A program made the translations under genes and the position numbers. From Poecilobothrus nobilitatus (taxonomy: Eukaryota; Arthropoda; Insecta; Diptera; Dolichopodidae), in contig OX352774.1 of NCBI GenBank assembly GCA_947095535.1, positions 222,072,965-222,136,964 of the forward strand: a stretch of 64,000 nt of DNA. The letters are read 5' to 3'. The notes beneath the pieces are model-generated. The model had not been told where the DNA came from. It made no database searches and saw only the letters and a program-made list of their open reading frames with translations. Every line of letters begins with the position of its first letter. Positions within the stretch are counted from its first letter, which is position 1. Below, piece after piece: positions 1-13,564 of the stretch.

Positions 1-3000
1 AAAAAAAAACAAAAAAAAAAAAAAATTTATATATAATAAACTTTTGGAATTTATTTTTGAATCGGATTAGTTTCAATAAATTTTCAATCTTTCCTGCTAT
101 GTTCGTCTTTACTTGATTACATTTTAGAGAAAAGTAAAGAAATAAAACAAAACAAAAAACAAAAATTATTTTAATCAATTTAATCCCTGCAGGTGTATAT
201 GTTAGTCTTTTTATTGGCACACCACCAGTTTCAACTATCTCTCCGTAGTCTCATCATGTATAAAAATTATATCATTATCAACAAAATGACTTTATACCCA
301 ATATATAGTCAGAAAATGTTCAAAAAATTATTTTGTCTTTTTCTTTTTAGTCACTAAGTTTTTTTTTTTTTTTTATTTTTTTTTTTCAAAAAAAAATATA
401 ATACTCCAAATGCCATAATCATAAGATGACATTGCTTTATACATATCCTTTTTTTTTTTCAAGGATCATTCTTTAACAAAAAATATAAAAAAAAAATAAA
501 TGAAACAATTTGTTAAAATTTTTTCTCTGTATTTTGTAATAAAAACAAAATAGAATATATTATATAGAACAAATTTAATTCAGTTCAATACGTAAAATAT
601 AACTGTAAAACACTGACGTGCAATTAAAAAAATTTAAAAAAATCATTGTTTACTCTAAATTTCTATACCAAATTTATTTTATATTTTCTTTTTATTTTCG
701 ATTAAATTTGTAATTCAATAAGATCTTTTGTAAATCAATAAGATAAGATTCTTTAAATCGTTTTACATAAACATTGCCAAAAGCTTATTATAGCAAAACA
801 TTTTTTTCCTCATTCAAAAAGAGGTTTAAAAATGATGCCATATATAAAAAGTATGAAGTATATCTTATTTATTTAAAGTACTTTTAAGGTAATTTTTAAA
901 AGAAATTTTACCTCATAAAAAATGCTCTTCAAAATTTTTAATGCACTGGTGGTTTAACAACGAAAATTTATAAGAAATTGAATAGGAAAAATCTCAGCAA
1001 AAATTATTGATCATACAACCTATATGATAATACAGATTAACCTAAATATGTATTTTTTTTTTTCAATTTTTTTAAAGACAACTGATATTTTATACCTTCA
1101 AAATTTTTTGTGCCTTCAATAATGACATAAAACAGACAAAAATAAAAGTATAATATACAGCTAAAACAAAACATAATATTAAGACAGCTCAAATTATAAC
1201 AGATTATTTATATGAAATACTTTATTTATTTTACAGCCTAATTAAATACTCCTACAATTTAGATAGTTTTCTTTATTAAAACTGGACTGGAGACGTCAGA
1301 AAATATAAAAAAAAAAGAAATCTGACTGATTACTACCTACCATATAACTTTATACCTTTAAAATACTTCACATATTATCTTTCCTAATATTGCAACACGT
1401 CACTGCCATAATGGAATAATAAAACATAAAAAAACATAAACAATACAAAAACAAAATAAAACAAAAAAAAAAAAAAAATAGAAAATTGATTAATAAGCAC
1501 GACACAGGAAAGGCAAGAACAGAAATAACAACACTAACAAAAACTTTATAATTCGTCGATAAGTTAACTGTATTGACAATAACTAAGAAACGAAAAAATA
1601 TATTTTTGAACAGACGTTTTTACAATGATTGTTATTTTTCCTGAATGGTGGTTGGTTACTGATAGTATTGGTAGTTGTTAGGCAAATAAACTGAATAGAA
1701 TAGAAAATGAAATGAAAGAAAAGAAAAGGAAAAGTAAAATAACACTTTATATAAGGAAGCTCAAGGAATTCAAAAAGATAGATAAAAACCAGATGTGGCA
1801 ATAATTTAAACCATTATCCTTGGTACTTTTCTTTATTCAAAAAAGTTATTATGGAGGTGATGGAGTTCTTGTTCTAAAATATACACAACAAAAGATCTAA
1901 CCATCAGCATTATGATTATTATTATCATCATCAGTAACAAATAAAAATAAGAAAAAAGAAACACCTGAAATCATTTAAAAAGGATTTTTTCTTTTTCCTT
2001 TTTTTGTTTTTTTTTTTTTTTGTATTAAAAAGATTTCTGGGATTTGAAATTGATAAAGGAATCCGAAATATATAAGATTTATAAAAAGAAAAACAAAAAA
2101 AAAAGGATATTTTAATGTATGTATATTGTATTGTAGTATTTATGAAGGTCGATAAAATTATGTCAGGCATAAATAGAAAACTATAATAGTCTAATAGCAA
2201 TCACTTAATTAAAAAAAAAAAAAAATTTTTTGATTAATCTTATACTTCACAGATTATTTTTATAAAATTTTATATATATAGATATAAAGCAAATCGAAAG
2301 TTTAAACTGGGAGTTGTATAAGAAATTTAGTACAACAAACCTCATGTAAAGCTCTTAGTAGTGTTGAAGAGCAAAACACACCTAAAATAAAATAAAAAAT
2401 GTCCTAAATATTCCATGAGTATATGACATAAAAAACTTAAATCACTAAATTTAAGAGCAATATAAAAATCTAAAATAATTTTCAATGTTCCTTGTCTTAT
2501 AATACTAAATTTTAAAAGTTTTAAGTAACTGTTTAAAAATGCGGTTTCCCGTAAAAAGGTGCACTTTAAGAGGTAATTAAAAAAAAAATGTTTACTTTAA
2601 AATTTTTAAAAAATTTTTTTATTGCATGAATTTAAAAAATTTTTAAATTTACCCAATAATCAAAAAAGTTATCCTATCCTATTTTTTATTTATAGAAAAT
2701 ATATTTATAGATTATTTTTTTTTAAAATGCAGATTTTATTTTTTTTTTGTAATAAAATACTTATATTAACTTCTTGTGGTTATACCTTTGTAGTTATATA
2801 CCTTTGTAGTTATTTATTTATTTATTTTTTTTTTTTTTGTACTTTCAACGACATCTGCCAAATTTATTTCAAAAAAAATATTTTACATAAGAATTTTTGA
2901 TGTAATGTGTGTGCTTTTGTTTTTCTTTTTTTTTCTTTTTTTTTGATTCTTAGATGAAAGGATTCACATGGTTGATTTTAAAATATATTCATATAACATA

Positions 3001-3658
3001 GACTCATTCTCAAAATTAATTTTCTATACAAATTCAACATAAACAGGTTTAAGAGTTCTCTTCAATTTAATTTTTATTTAAAATTTTTGTTTTTTTTTTT
3101 TTGTCCATAACTTAAAAATGCATTTGAACATGTCCTGGTTTTATAAACAAGAATTTGTTTTTCTCTATCCATCCAGTTATATCTTATCTTATGTATTCCT
3201 ATTTTTTTTTTTTTGTTTTTGTTTCTTAAAACAAGTCAATTTCAATTTTATTTATTTAAAAGTTTTGCCGTGTTTATTTGAAATAAAATTTTAAAATAAA
3301 AATAAAAAAAAAAAGCCAAAAACAAAAACAAAAATTTAAAATCCTTGTGTACTTCTTATTAAAAAAAAAAAAAAATTCCTAACATGTTTAAGTGCTGAAG
3401 AATGTAACTTATATGATATACCCAATGATTGGAATGAGATTTGACAAAAAAAAAAAAAACAAAAACAAAACTAAAAAACCAAATTTTCCATTTACGATTC
3501 ATATGTAAATTGGCATTAAAATGTTATATTAAAATACTGATACATAAATATGTATAATTTCTTAAAAGATATATATATATTTATGGATGTGTACATGTGA
3601 TTTTATACAGTGAAATCCTATATTATGTTAAATTTTTCATGTATACAATTTTATTTTA
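1..3658. other. AT-rich non-coding DNA
   Basis: Poly(A)/poly(T) tracts with no gene, RNA or repeat I can name. The few short open frames are Phe/Tyr/Ile-rich translations of T runs. Confidence 0.8.
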
Positions 3659-3884
3659 TTTTTTTTTTTTTAATGCATTTTTCTGCCAGATAAATGTGAG
3701 CAGGAAATTACACAGCCTTTCCTGTTCAGGCGTGACTGTAAAACTGGCAAAGGAGAATAACTCTTACGACGTGTGTGGGATTCAAACCCAAGCTTCTTCT
3801 GTGGTATTTTACACAGAAGAAGCGTGGGTTTTCTTCTTCCCACGTATTTTTTACGCTTTTACCCACTAGGTCACCGAGGCCCTT
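3659..3884 (-). mobile_element. SINE-C copy 1 with hairpin-bearing tRNA-like head
   Basis: About 225 bp. The head starts at about 3884 with GGGCCTCGGTGACCTAGTGG and has a B-box-like GGGTTTGAATCCC. Between the boxes lie two nested hairpins (3792-3823 and 3823-3844). After GTCGTAAG the element continues to a tail with GTGTAATTTCCT, a degenerate form of the SINE-C terminal hairpin, and a poly(A) end (T run 3659-3671 on +). Short open frames here are SINE sequence, not genes. Confidence 0.8.
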
Positions 3885-5860
3885 AAACAATTTTAATTCT
3901 AAAGGCAAAAATTTGATTATTTGACTAAGAAGTAACTGTAGAAGATAAAATTTATTTATCATGATATATACCTATATGAATTAACATTCACTTCCTTTAA
4001 TATTTTGGAATAGATTTCAAAACTGAATATTTAGCAATTGAATATATGAAGTTCAATATTTTGTTTTGTCAATATACTTAATCAGATAGGCTATAATAAC
4101 TGTAATACTTTATAAGACATATCATATCAAAAGGAAAAGGATTCAATTAATTAAAATTTTGTAGTTGCTCTTTATATAAATTATACTGTGCAATTCTCAT
4201 TTTTAAAATAGGTTATGCGGATTTTAAAGCCAAAACCTATACAGAATGTTATTATATTTATTTATAAAATACATATATAACATCTGATATCCTTTCACGT
4301 TTCATATTTAAATATGTATATATTTACATGCATTTTTAAAAGTATATTTTAAAAAAATCTCAATTATTCTCAACTAAACTCAAAATCTCAATCTCAACAT
4401 GGTTATTATTAAAGTTTTTTTTTTTTTTTGAAATTGTCCAAATTAATAATTTTAAGTACCTATACTTGATTTCTAAATAATGTATCTTAAATATTATTAA
4501 AATATATAAAATGATTATATCAGTTCACTACATCGAAATTTTACTGCGTGTTTCTCATTTCATTAGGGTTAAAAAATATTTGTATATATATATATATATT
4601 TTTTTTTTGTGCTGAATTGATCTTAAAATATGCAGATAAGTACAAGAAAAAAACAAAATTATATACTAACATACAAGAAACCTGTTATTTTATTTTTCAA
4701 AAATGACTTCTGTGAAGAAAAAAGTAATATGGGAATACACAGAAAAAAACAAAAAACAAAAATAAAGGAGAAAAGCATGTTTATTTTATAAGGATAATGG
4801 ACTAATTTTAATAAACATATATTTTCTTTTTTTCTAATTTTTTGGTTTTTTTTTTTTTCACTTTGTTATCCTTGTTGAAAGCATTTTAAATTTTAGGCAC
4901 CTTCAGAGAGGAGTCTAAACTATTATTGAAAGTATAAAAAAGTGGATTAAAAGATACAAAAAGAAACAAAAAAAAAAAACTAGGTATTTTATCGCTTAAC
5001 TCCCAAATAACAAAACCATAATATATTTATTATATTATATTATGTAAGTAAGTCTCTATTTAGAAAAATGGTAATAACTAAAACAATGTGAAAAAAAAAA
5101 AGAAACAAAGGATATGTGATAGAGAAGTATGTATATATTAGGGTATCGTGTATAGTATTCGTTTTTAACATAAACAAAATATGCAAATTATTTTTAAATA
5201 AATTTTTTAAATTAAATCCGTATTTATTTATTATTATATTATCTACATAGAAATCTATATATTTTTTTTTATGTATATGTGTAAATATATACGAACATTA
5301 TATAAGTAAAATGTTTTTAAAATTTTCTCTTTTATATGTCCTATAAATTTAATAACTACACTACAAAACTTGAATAACATTCACTAAGGAAGCAAAAAGA
5401 AATGTTCAAAGAAAAAAAAAAAACAAGAAATATAAAATAAATTAAACAAAACTAAACTAAAATATGTAAAATTTTAATATTTTAAATTTAAATTTTATAA
5501 AAATTTTTTAGATTTGAAAAGGATTTCAAGAAAATAGACAAAAATATTAAAATTACGTGTGAATATTAAAAGAAAGAAAAAAAAATTGGCATCTTAACAC
5601 ATATTAATGTACATGATTTTTTGACTTTTTTCTATTTTTAGGAATTTTCTTTTTTCATCAATATATATATATATATACATACATATATATTTTGAATTTA
5701 AAGTCTCTATATTATATGTAAAACCTTATATATTATAAAAAAGGTTATATTTAATCTAAAGTCTTCTTTGATAATTCAAAATGTTTCGTATGAGTTCTAT
5801 ATTTTAAAAATTAATAGTTCTAATATTCTCAGAATAATAAAGAATATTTATATAAGGATA

Positions 5861-5892
<32 letters not shown>

Positions 5893-8800
5893 CATACATA
5901 TATCTTTTTTATTTATAAAAACTGAGTATCAGTAATTAATAACAAGTGAACTTGCAAACGTTGTAGAACTGATATAAAAGAAATTTTTTTTTGAGTTTCT
6001 TTAGGTTTTTTTACTTTAATCGTTACTTTATGTTATGTAACAATAAATACTTCCTAAACATGATCCATTTATTAATTTCTTTTTTTAAACTGTATTGAAA
6101 AATTGATTGAATATATGTACGTATAATGAGAAATGGATTATACCTCTACATAAGGAAATATAAATCTTTTGAAATTAATAAAAATATCAAAAGTATCTTG
6201 ACGTGACATCGAAAATTAAGTCAGCGTTTAAAAATATAAATGTATAGTTCCATTTTCCAAAAAAATACAACATAGAAAAGTATAATACAACCTAAAAAAG
6301 TACAATCTTAATATAGGATTGATTTATGTAACTGAAACAACCACCTACCACACTCTACACCTTAGAATCTAGATAAACCAACTATTTATTTCATTACTTT
6401 TACTTTTAAAAATTCAAATATCAAAATTACATTAAATATATCTCTAAAAAAAATTGTAACTCAATATTACAGATCATTACTTTCTTAAAATTTAGTAACA
6501 AAATTCAATTTTAAATTTAAAATTCCCACAGAAATTTTATTAATTAACCACACAATTGTTATAACATCATAAAAAATATTGTATTTCATAAAAAAAGAAA
6601 ACATTCTTTATCATAATCATATAACCTAATACAGTAAAAAAAATATAATTTTATAATTATATAATACGAATAACAATAAAAAAAAAAGAAACAACAAACA
6701 ATAAATAAAAAAAAGAAAATTTAATTTTTATTATTTAACACTTAAAAAAAATATTAAAAAAAATTAAATAAAAAATGAAATAAAATCATCCAAAAAAAAA
6801 AAACAAAACAAAAATTTATTTTATTTTCGCACTTTTATTCATTTTTAAATAATCCATTATCTAAAACCTTATTTTTCGCCTTTAATTCTAAAATAAAATA
6901 ATATGTACTTTACTCTGACAAAAGATATGAATTTAAAAGGTACTAAAGTTGCCAGAAGCTACAAATAAAACAAAACAAAACAATAATCAAACAATATTGA
7001 AAGGATGAATATTTGAGACATTTAAATCCAAATTATTTTTAACATAAAAGGCTAAAAAAGTTAAGAATTTTTGTTTCTTTTTTGCTTATCATTCGTTTAC
7101 TTCTACTTTTATTTTATGCTTTTGATCTTATGTAATTTTATATAACTGATGTTTTGGGGGGGCTTTTAAGGATATTTGAGCTACTCATATGGTATTATTA
7201 TTACTTTTTTATAGAATTGCTATCTGCTTTTTTGTTTTTTTATAGTATATATTATTTTTATTTTTATATGATTCTTATTATTTTATTTTTGTATATTTTA
7301 GTATTTTTTTTTTTTTTTTTTTTTTATGGAAACCTAAAACTTGACTTTATCTTTCAGTTTTGTTCATTTATTTGGTTCAATTTTTTTTTTTTTTTTTTGC
7401 TTAATTTTTATTTTTTAAGAATTTTGAATGGTATTATGAAGAAAATTTTACGTTTGTATATTGTATATGTAAATCTTATTGTCTAATTAATGAAAGTTTC
7501 AGTTAAACATTAATTTATTATCAAGTGACAGCGTGAATTAAATTAAATATATTTACAGTTACAGTTATAAATAGGTTTTCTTTTATAATTGAATTAAGAT
7601 GGAGGCACAATTAAGGTTTTTGTTTTATTTTGCTTTCTTTATTATGCAGAACTTTTAAAGGAAAGTAAGTAAGTATGGCCCCATAAAAGTTTGAATCATA
7701 CATTTTGACAATTAGAAATTGTTCATTTTCATATTAATGTTGTTTATTAAAAAAAAAAATTGAATATAGACATAAAAAATATTGTAATTTTCTGCAGCTG
7801 TCAAAGTGAATCAAACAAAAAGCATTTATTGAACCTTCACCATTACACTATTAAAAGAATAACATTAACGTTTTTCTAATTTTCTATAGAATTTGAATTT
7901 TGAGAAAAGTCTTTATTAATTTTGATCATATTGGGAGTCTACAATTAATGATCTTTCAATCTTTTTTTGTACATATGTATATTATAAAATTAATAAATGG
8001 ATAGTTAACAAAAAAAAAAAGTATAATCTTAGTAGTTTTATGTATTAAAAGTATCTGCCCTCTGAAATTAATTTTATTAGAAGAACAAAAATGTTTTTTA
8101 CGAAAAATATCTTATAGTTGAAAACTATCTCAAATAATTTTTATTTTTTTTTATCTTCTATAAAGGAGTTTTTTTTTTCATTTATTTTTTTTATTCAATA
8201 TTTTTTTTTTTTCATCTTTTTTATTTGTATTTTATTTTATTTTTTGCTTTATCATCATAATATTATTATTGCGTCAAATATTCTTGAAAATTTATATTGT
8301 ATACATATATTATAGTAAATAATATAATCGTAAGCGTATATTTACAATATTATGTATTTGATATAAAATTATGTATTTGTATACACAAATTTAGTAATGT
8401 ATACTTATCACACATTACATTTTCTTGATATTTTGTAGCAAAATTTACTATTCTGCGAAGAAAACATAGTTGCACATGTTAAATAAAATACCATTTAAAT
8501 TAAGTATATTACATTTTATTTGTCAGCATTTGAACGAATTTATTTTTAAATCCCTTTTTTAGGACTGCTAGGTAGTGATTTTTTACTTTTGAACATGGTC
8601 TTGATTGAATTTACATTTACAACATCTTTTTATACCAAATGTGACAAAAAAGTTTTGTGTACAAAATATTAGTCTTTTAAATTATAATTAGATAAGGAAT
8701 TTGTAAATAACTAATAAAATTTACTTAGTCGCATTATATTTGAACTGAATGTCCTTGTTTCTACTACCTAGTCGTTTGCAATACTGATTTTGTATACATT

Positions 8801-10918
8801 TCATATCTTCTTACCGAAAAACAAAAATTCTTTGAATGCAAAAAAAAACTTTGTTAGTTAGGACATCACATAAATGTACACAAAATCTGTATTCGGCCAG
8901 ATCATATTCAAATAAATAATATAAAATATATAAAATTAATAACAGTATTATGACCACATCCTATAACGGGACAACTTTGAAATATTGTCCAATTCAACTG
9001 TGGAAAATAAATATACGTAATAATATCTAATATCCAAAAAAGTCAATTTCTAGTAACAATGGAGCTCGTAAAAAAAGAATTTGTTCTCTTAGTCTAAATT
9101 TAAAAGGTAAAAATTTAATTACTATATTTACTTTGAGTATTATGTATTTTTTTTAATTGTAAGGACATTGACTGAACGATGATTAATGAGAAAAACAATG
9201 ATGAAAATATTTATTAAAAATTATACAGAGCTGTTATGCTTAAAATTCGTATAATTTTATAGTCTCGTCTCAAAAAAAAAAATTAAAGAATGTATTAAAT
9301 GTTTAAAATCATCAATGATGCATTTATATTTTCAATAATAAGGAAATCATTTTTAATAGATAAGAAAACTCTACCATAATTAGTAAAATTACTAAAAAAA
9401 AAGTGACTGAAACAAATGTTTTACATACACAAAAAAAAAGGCATTAAAAACTTTTACATAAATCTTGAGCAGAATGTATCGAAACTTTTGTAAATCAAAA
9501 AAAAATAAAATTCAATTTAATAAAATTTCATCTTAAATTCATTAATTCAATTATCAAATTGTAATTTGAACATGCACTACAACTTGACATTTAACATTTA
9601 CTCAAACCACTTAACTATAACTCTGGCAAAATGTTATACATCTGATACATTACATTTTTCAATATAGAAAATAAAAAAAAATAACCAAAGTTAACATCTA
9701 TACTTTTTTTTTTTCTGTTTTGTTTTTTTTTTTTGTTTGTTTTTTGTTTTCTTAAAATATCATGGTTCATTTGAACTTGTTATAATATTTCCTCCACTAT
9801 AATTTCTAATACTCATTCTCTTACACTTCACTTTTTTTCAATTTTACCACACAAACACCTTTTTAATATCATTTTCTTTAACAATTTTCTTACAATTTAC
9901 TGTTCAAATAAAGATAAAAAAGATACAAAAAAAAAAAAAAAGATCAACTTAAAATGTATGGATAGAAAATAAAAAAAATTGTATATTAAAGGAACAAAAA
10001 AAAAACTAAATTTGTTTTCTATTTCTTTCTCTTTCCTTTATATTTAGTTGTTGTTTTATTATTTTTTTGTTGTCTCTTCCACCAAAATGATATGAGGTTT
10101 TAAAAGGGATATTTATTTGCGGTTAAAAAAAAACAAAAAAAAAAATAAAACAACACAGGCCTTTATAACGATATAAATTTTGTGTTTTTTTTTTTTTCTT
10201 TTTTCCAAATGATGATGGAAAGAAAGAGACAATCATATTTTATATGTATAGAAAAAAACACGTATATAATATGTATAAGTAAACCGGATAAAGGCTTAAA
10301 TTGCGTTGGAAAAAGATCTCTGAATTTTCCCAAAATATATGTTTTTTTTTTTTTCTTATTTCAGCTTTGAAGATTATTTTTTATGATGCGATACAATAAA
10401 ACACTTTATTGTTAAAAAAAAACAAAAAAAAAAAAGATGTGAAAATAAATAAAAAAATGATAATAATAATACGAAAGAAAATATAAATAAATAAAATAAA
10501 TGGCATAAAGTAAAATAATATCGTAATTTATATCAATAAAAATATATTCATATATATATGTATGTACGAAAAGGGGGAAAAATGGAAAAGGGGGAAAAAC
10601 GATTTTAGTTTTGTCATCAAAAATATCGTTATAAGAAAAAAAAAATTTTTTTGATTTTTTGTTAATCGAGAATAAAAAAGGCCTAAATATGTTTTTTATT
10701 TAAACTATACGTATTATAGGGATTGATACAATCAGTAAATCAGTAAAAATTAAATTAAATATGAAACATTGCGGAAACAAACTTTATAGTATCAACTAAA
10801 GAAATTTTTATTTTAAGATAAAAATATTATAATTTTCGTCATCAAATTTTTTTGTTTACATCAGAACTTCCGATAATAATTAATTAGATATTCCAAGTAA
10901 TAATGATTTTGAAGATGA
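3885..10918. other. AT-rich non-coding DNA
   Basis: Microsatellites and homopolymers only. The 110-codon frame at 7154-7486 is a Phe/Tyr translation of poly(T) and is not a gene. Confidence 0.78.
5660..5905. repeat. TA/TACA microsatellites
   Basis: (TA)n with TACATACA interruptions at about 5660-5692 and 5870-5905. Similar tracts lie at 4582-4600, 15240-15270, 16408-16456, 24815-24834, 31242-31265, 46010-46040, 60421-60461 and 60667-60692. Confidence 0.85.
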
Positions 10919-11140
10919 TATTGGAATATATTATCTTACAGTAAAGATTCTGCATTAGTACCAATAACTTTCAAACTTAAACAATTGAAAAATAAAAACA
11001 AATTAGTAGATACTCGTGTCTATAAGAAAAAACCAAAATCTTCATATTCTCCATGTCAAATCCACTCTAAACAATATCTACGTAATTTAAAAGAGCATTT
11101 AAATAAAAAAATAACATGGAGAAAGCCTTTTGTAACTTAG
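10919..11140 (+). other. Unrecognised 73-codon open frame without ATG
   Basis: Open from just after a TGA to the TAG at 11138-11140. The translation includes SKDSALVPITFKLKQLKNKN and later SPCQIHSKQYLRNLKEHLNK, a lysine-rich but not low-complexity sequence that reads more protein-like than its neighbours. TATCTTACAG at 10932-10941 could be a splice acceptor. A second frame just upstream reads IPSNNDFEDDIGIYYLT. It may be a terminal exon or a decayed gene or TE piece. No family recognised. Confidence 0.25.
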
Positions 11141-12132
11141 ATAGGAAAAGGAATCCACTTAATTTTCAATTTCAGAGTATTCTTATAGTTCATAACTGAT
11201 TGAAACTCTAAACTTTCCTCAGAAAATAAATTATTATTAAATTCAGTACTTAAACTGATAACATTATATTTTAATTCCAGTTATCTATAATTATAATTTA
11301 GTAGTTTTCAGCCACACACTACGTATTATGAATTCCGTTTCAAGCTTTGAACATCAATAACTTACTCTCTTTAAAATTGTGTATTTTTTTTTTCCTCTCG
11401 AGTCGACTCGATCTCAACGGCTCAACTATTTTTTGGCTATATGTAAGAAATGTAGTATGTACTTTAACTTATGCATGTATAAAGAAAAAAATTTAAAAAT
11501 TGATAGAAATCATCATTTATCACAATATGTATTGAAATTTTAAATATTGATGAATGATATTGATCTGATATTAATAATCAATATGTATCTAAGTATGTAC
11601 TTAAGTATGACCAGCGGGCAGAGTTTCTTTAAAATTGAAATATGTAATTGTTTTGGTTTTGTACTTTTCTATTAAATTGTTGCATTTATTTGTGAATGTT
11701 TGTATATTATTTGAAGCGATTATAGAAAACTTTTCTAATTGTATTATTTTTTGAATTCTTTTTCTTCTCATATAAGTACTTAAATTTTAGTATACAGCAG
11801 TTCTTACAACCAAAATTATATTTGAATAATTTTTATTTTTAAATATTTTGTATGTCAATTTTATGCAGGGTTACCGTTTGTACAATTGTGGTAATATTTG
11901 TACGGTCTTCTCGCCCTCTGTACCATGTACAATCTTAATCAAGGATTGTACGCCAAATATAAGGTCTTTTTAGATTTTAAATTTTTTACATTAGGGCAAG
12001 GTAAAACTAACAACGTCAATATTGTTACAGACAACGTTGTCTATAAAAAAAATTAACTGAATTTTGCTCCAAACTTTGTTTGTGCATTTTACGAATGTTT
12101 TACGGATACTTATTCTGTTTTCCCCACGTACC

Positions 12133-12222
12133 TTTAAAACATTTATTTCGAACTCGATAAATCGATCGATAAATAGACATTTATTAAAACATTTATTTCG
12201 AATCGATAAATAGACATAATAG
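12133..12222. repeat. Imperfect tandem repeat around ATTTATTTCGAA
   Basis: TAAAACATTTATTTCGAA occurs at about 12135 and 12184, each followed by CGATAAATAGACAT. A 92-codon minus-strand frame overlaps (11991-12269), but I recognise no domain in it. Confidence 0.6.
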
Positions 12223-13016
12223 TCCTCACTCACAATACAAACAAAATATTCTAAATATACGTACACCAACTACAGGCTATTTATACAATTTAATTCTGTT
12301 TTGGCGTTATTTCAAATAATTTCAGTTAGTGTTTTGACGAATTTGGTTTTGCTTCTGATTTTTTACGGATTGTACTTTTTCCATAAATTCTATTTTTCTA
12401 AACTGCAACTGTCTATTATATGAATTGGGATTGAACATAGAATTTGACTACATATTAACAGGGACCCCTAGTAAAGTATAATGTTGTCTAATGTAACGTG
12501 CATGTCCTACAATAATTCCATAATAAGGCGTTACAAAATTACGTTAATGCAGTTTAGTAGCTGTACAATTGATTAAATTGTTGTACAATTAACTAAATTG
12601 CTTTAACTTAACTAAATTGCCTGCTACAGTATATTTTACATACTTATCTTTTCAATATAATATCTGTACAATTTAGTTTTGTTTTTTCTTTACACGAGAG
12701 CCAAATTCCAGCAAAGGATCCCTTTATACAAAGTTATAGTAGGTTTAGCTAATAGGGTGAAAAATTGGAAGCAGATTGGATAATAATCTAGAGCTGGAGG
12801 TATGTATTCGTAGCAACCATATCCACTTTCGTTTTGAAAAGTTCAGAAATAATATAATGGACCATATCTATTACATTTATTAAAGGGGAACACGTTGAAT
12901 GAAATTTTAACGATTCTCACAATAAATGAATTTCCAAAACCAGATTTAAACTAAGATGAATGAGAATTACTACATCAAAAATATGAAAAAAATTTTAATT
13001 CCACAAAATTTTTTGA

Positions 13017-13064
13017 TTTAGCTGATTTAGCTGATTTTTTGATTTAGCTGATTTTGATTCAGCC
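13017..13064. repeat. Short tandem repeat GATTTAGCT
   Basis: Four imperfect GATTTAGCT-type units in 48 bp. Confidence 0.7.
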
Positions 13065-13539
13065 ATAATTTCTCTTTTTAAACTGATTACGGTAAAAGTG
13101 ACATTAGATTTCCTTAACAAGTTGTACTAGGATTCTTCAAAATTTTATTTCTTCTATTAAAGCCATTTATGCAATCTCAACTTTTTACAATAAATTCTTA
13201 GAAAATGTAAATGATATGGCATAAATTAGTTTGGAAATTAGAAATCTAGAAGCTGAATAAATTTAAAACTTAGAAACTTTAGTCTGACTTTGCATTAAAC
13301 TTATTCAGTAAATATTTCAAATATTATCTATTTAATGCCTATTATAATAATTCGTATGATTCAATCCTTCATATTATATTAAAATTATAAACTTTTGGAT
13401 GAAATTTTTATTATTATTTTTTGTTCAATTAAATACTGCCAAACTGAGAAGCATTAATGCTTCTTTATAACAGACATGTAAAAAAATTTTTATATAATAC
13501 AGGAAAGAAAACTGATCAGAAAAACATTACATATTTAAC

Positions 13540-13564
13540 AAAAAAAAAAAAAAAAAAAAAAAAA
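13540..13564. repeat. 25-base A homopolymer
   Basis: One of the longest poly(A) runs in the window. It is not followed by a recognisable retroposed sequence. A comparable run lies near 45706-45727. Confidence 0.8.

Noticed and set aside
7154..7486. 110-codon plus-strand open frame
   Set aside because: Almost entirely Phe/Tyr/Leu/Ile from T runs; no domain and no unusual codon pattern.
11396..11412. CTCGAGTCGACTCGA, like a cloning polylinker
   Set aside because: A short palindrome in otherwise ordinary AT-rich DNA, with no vector sequence around it; most likely chance.
11991..12269. 92-codon minus-strand open frame
   Set aside because: Spans an imperfect tandem repeat and shows no recognisable domain.
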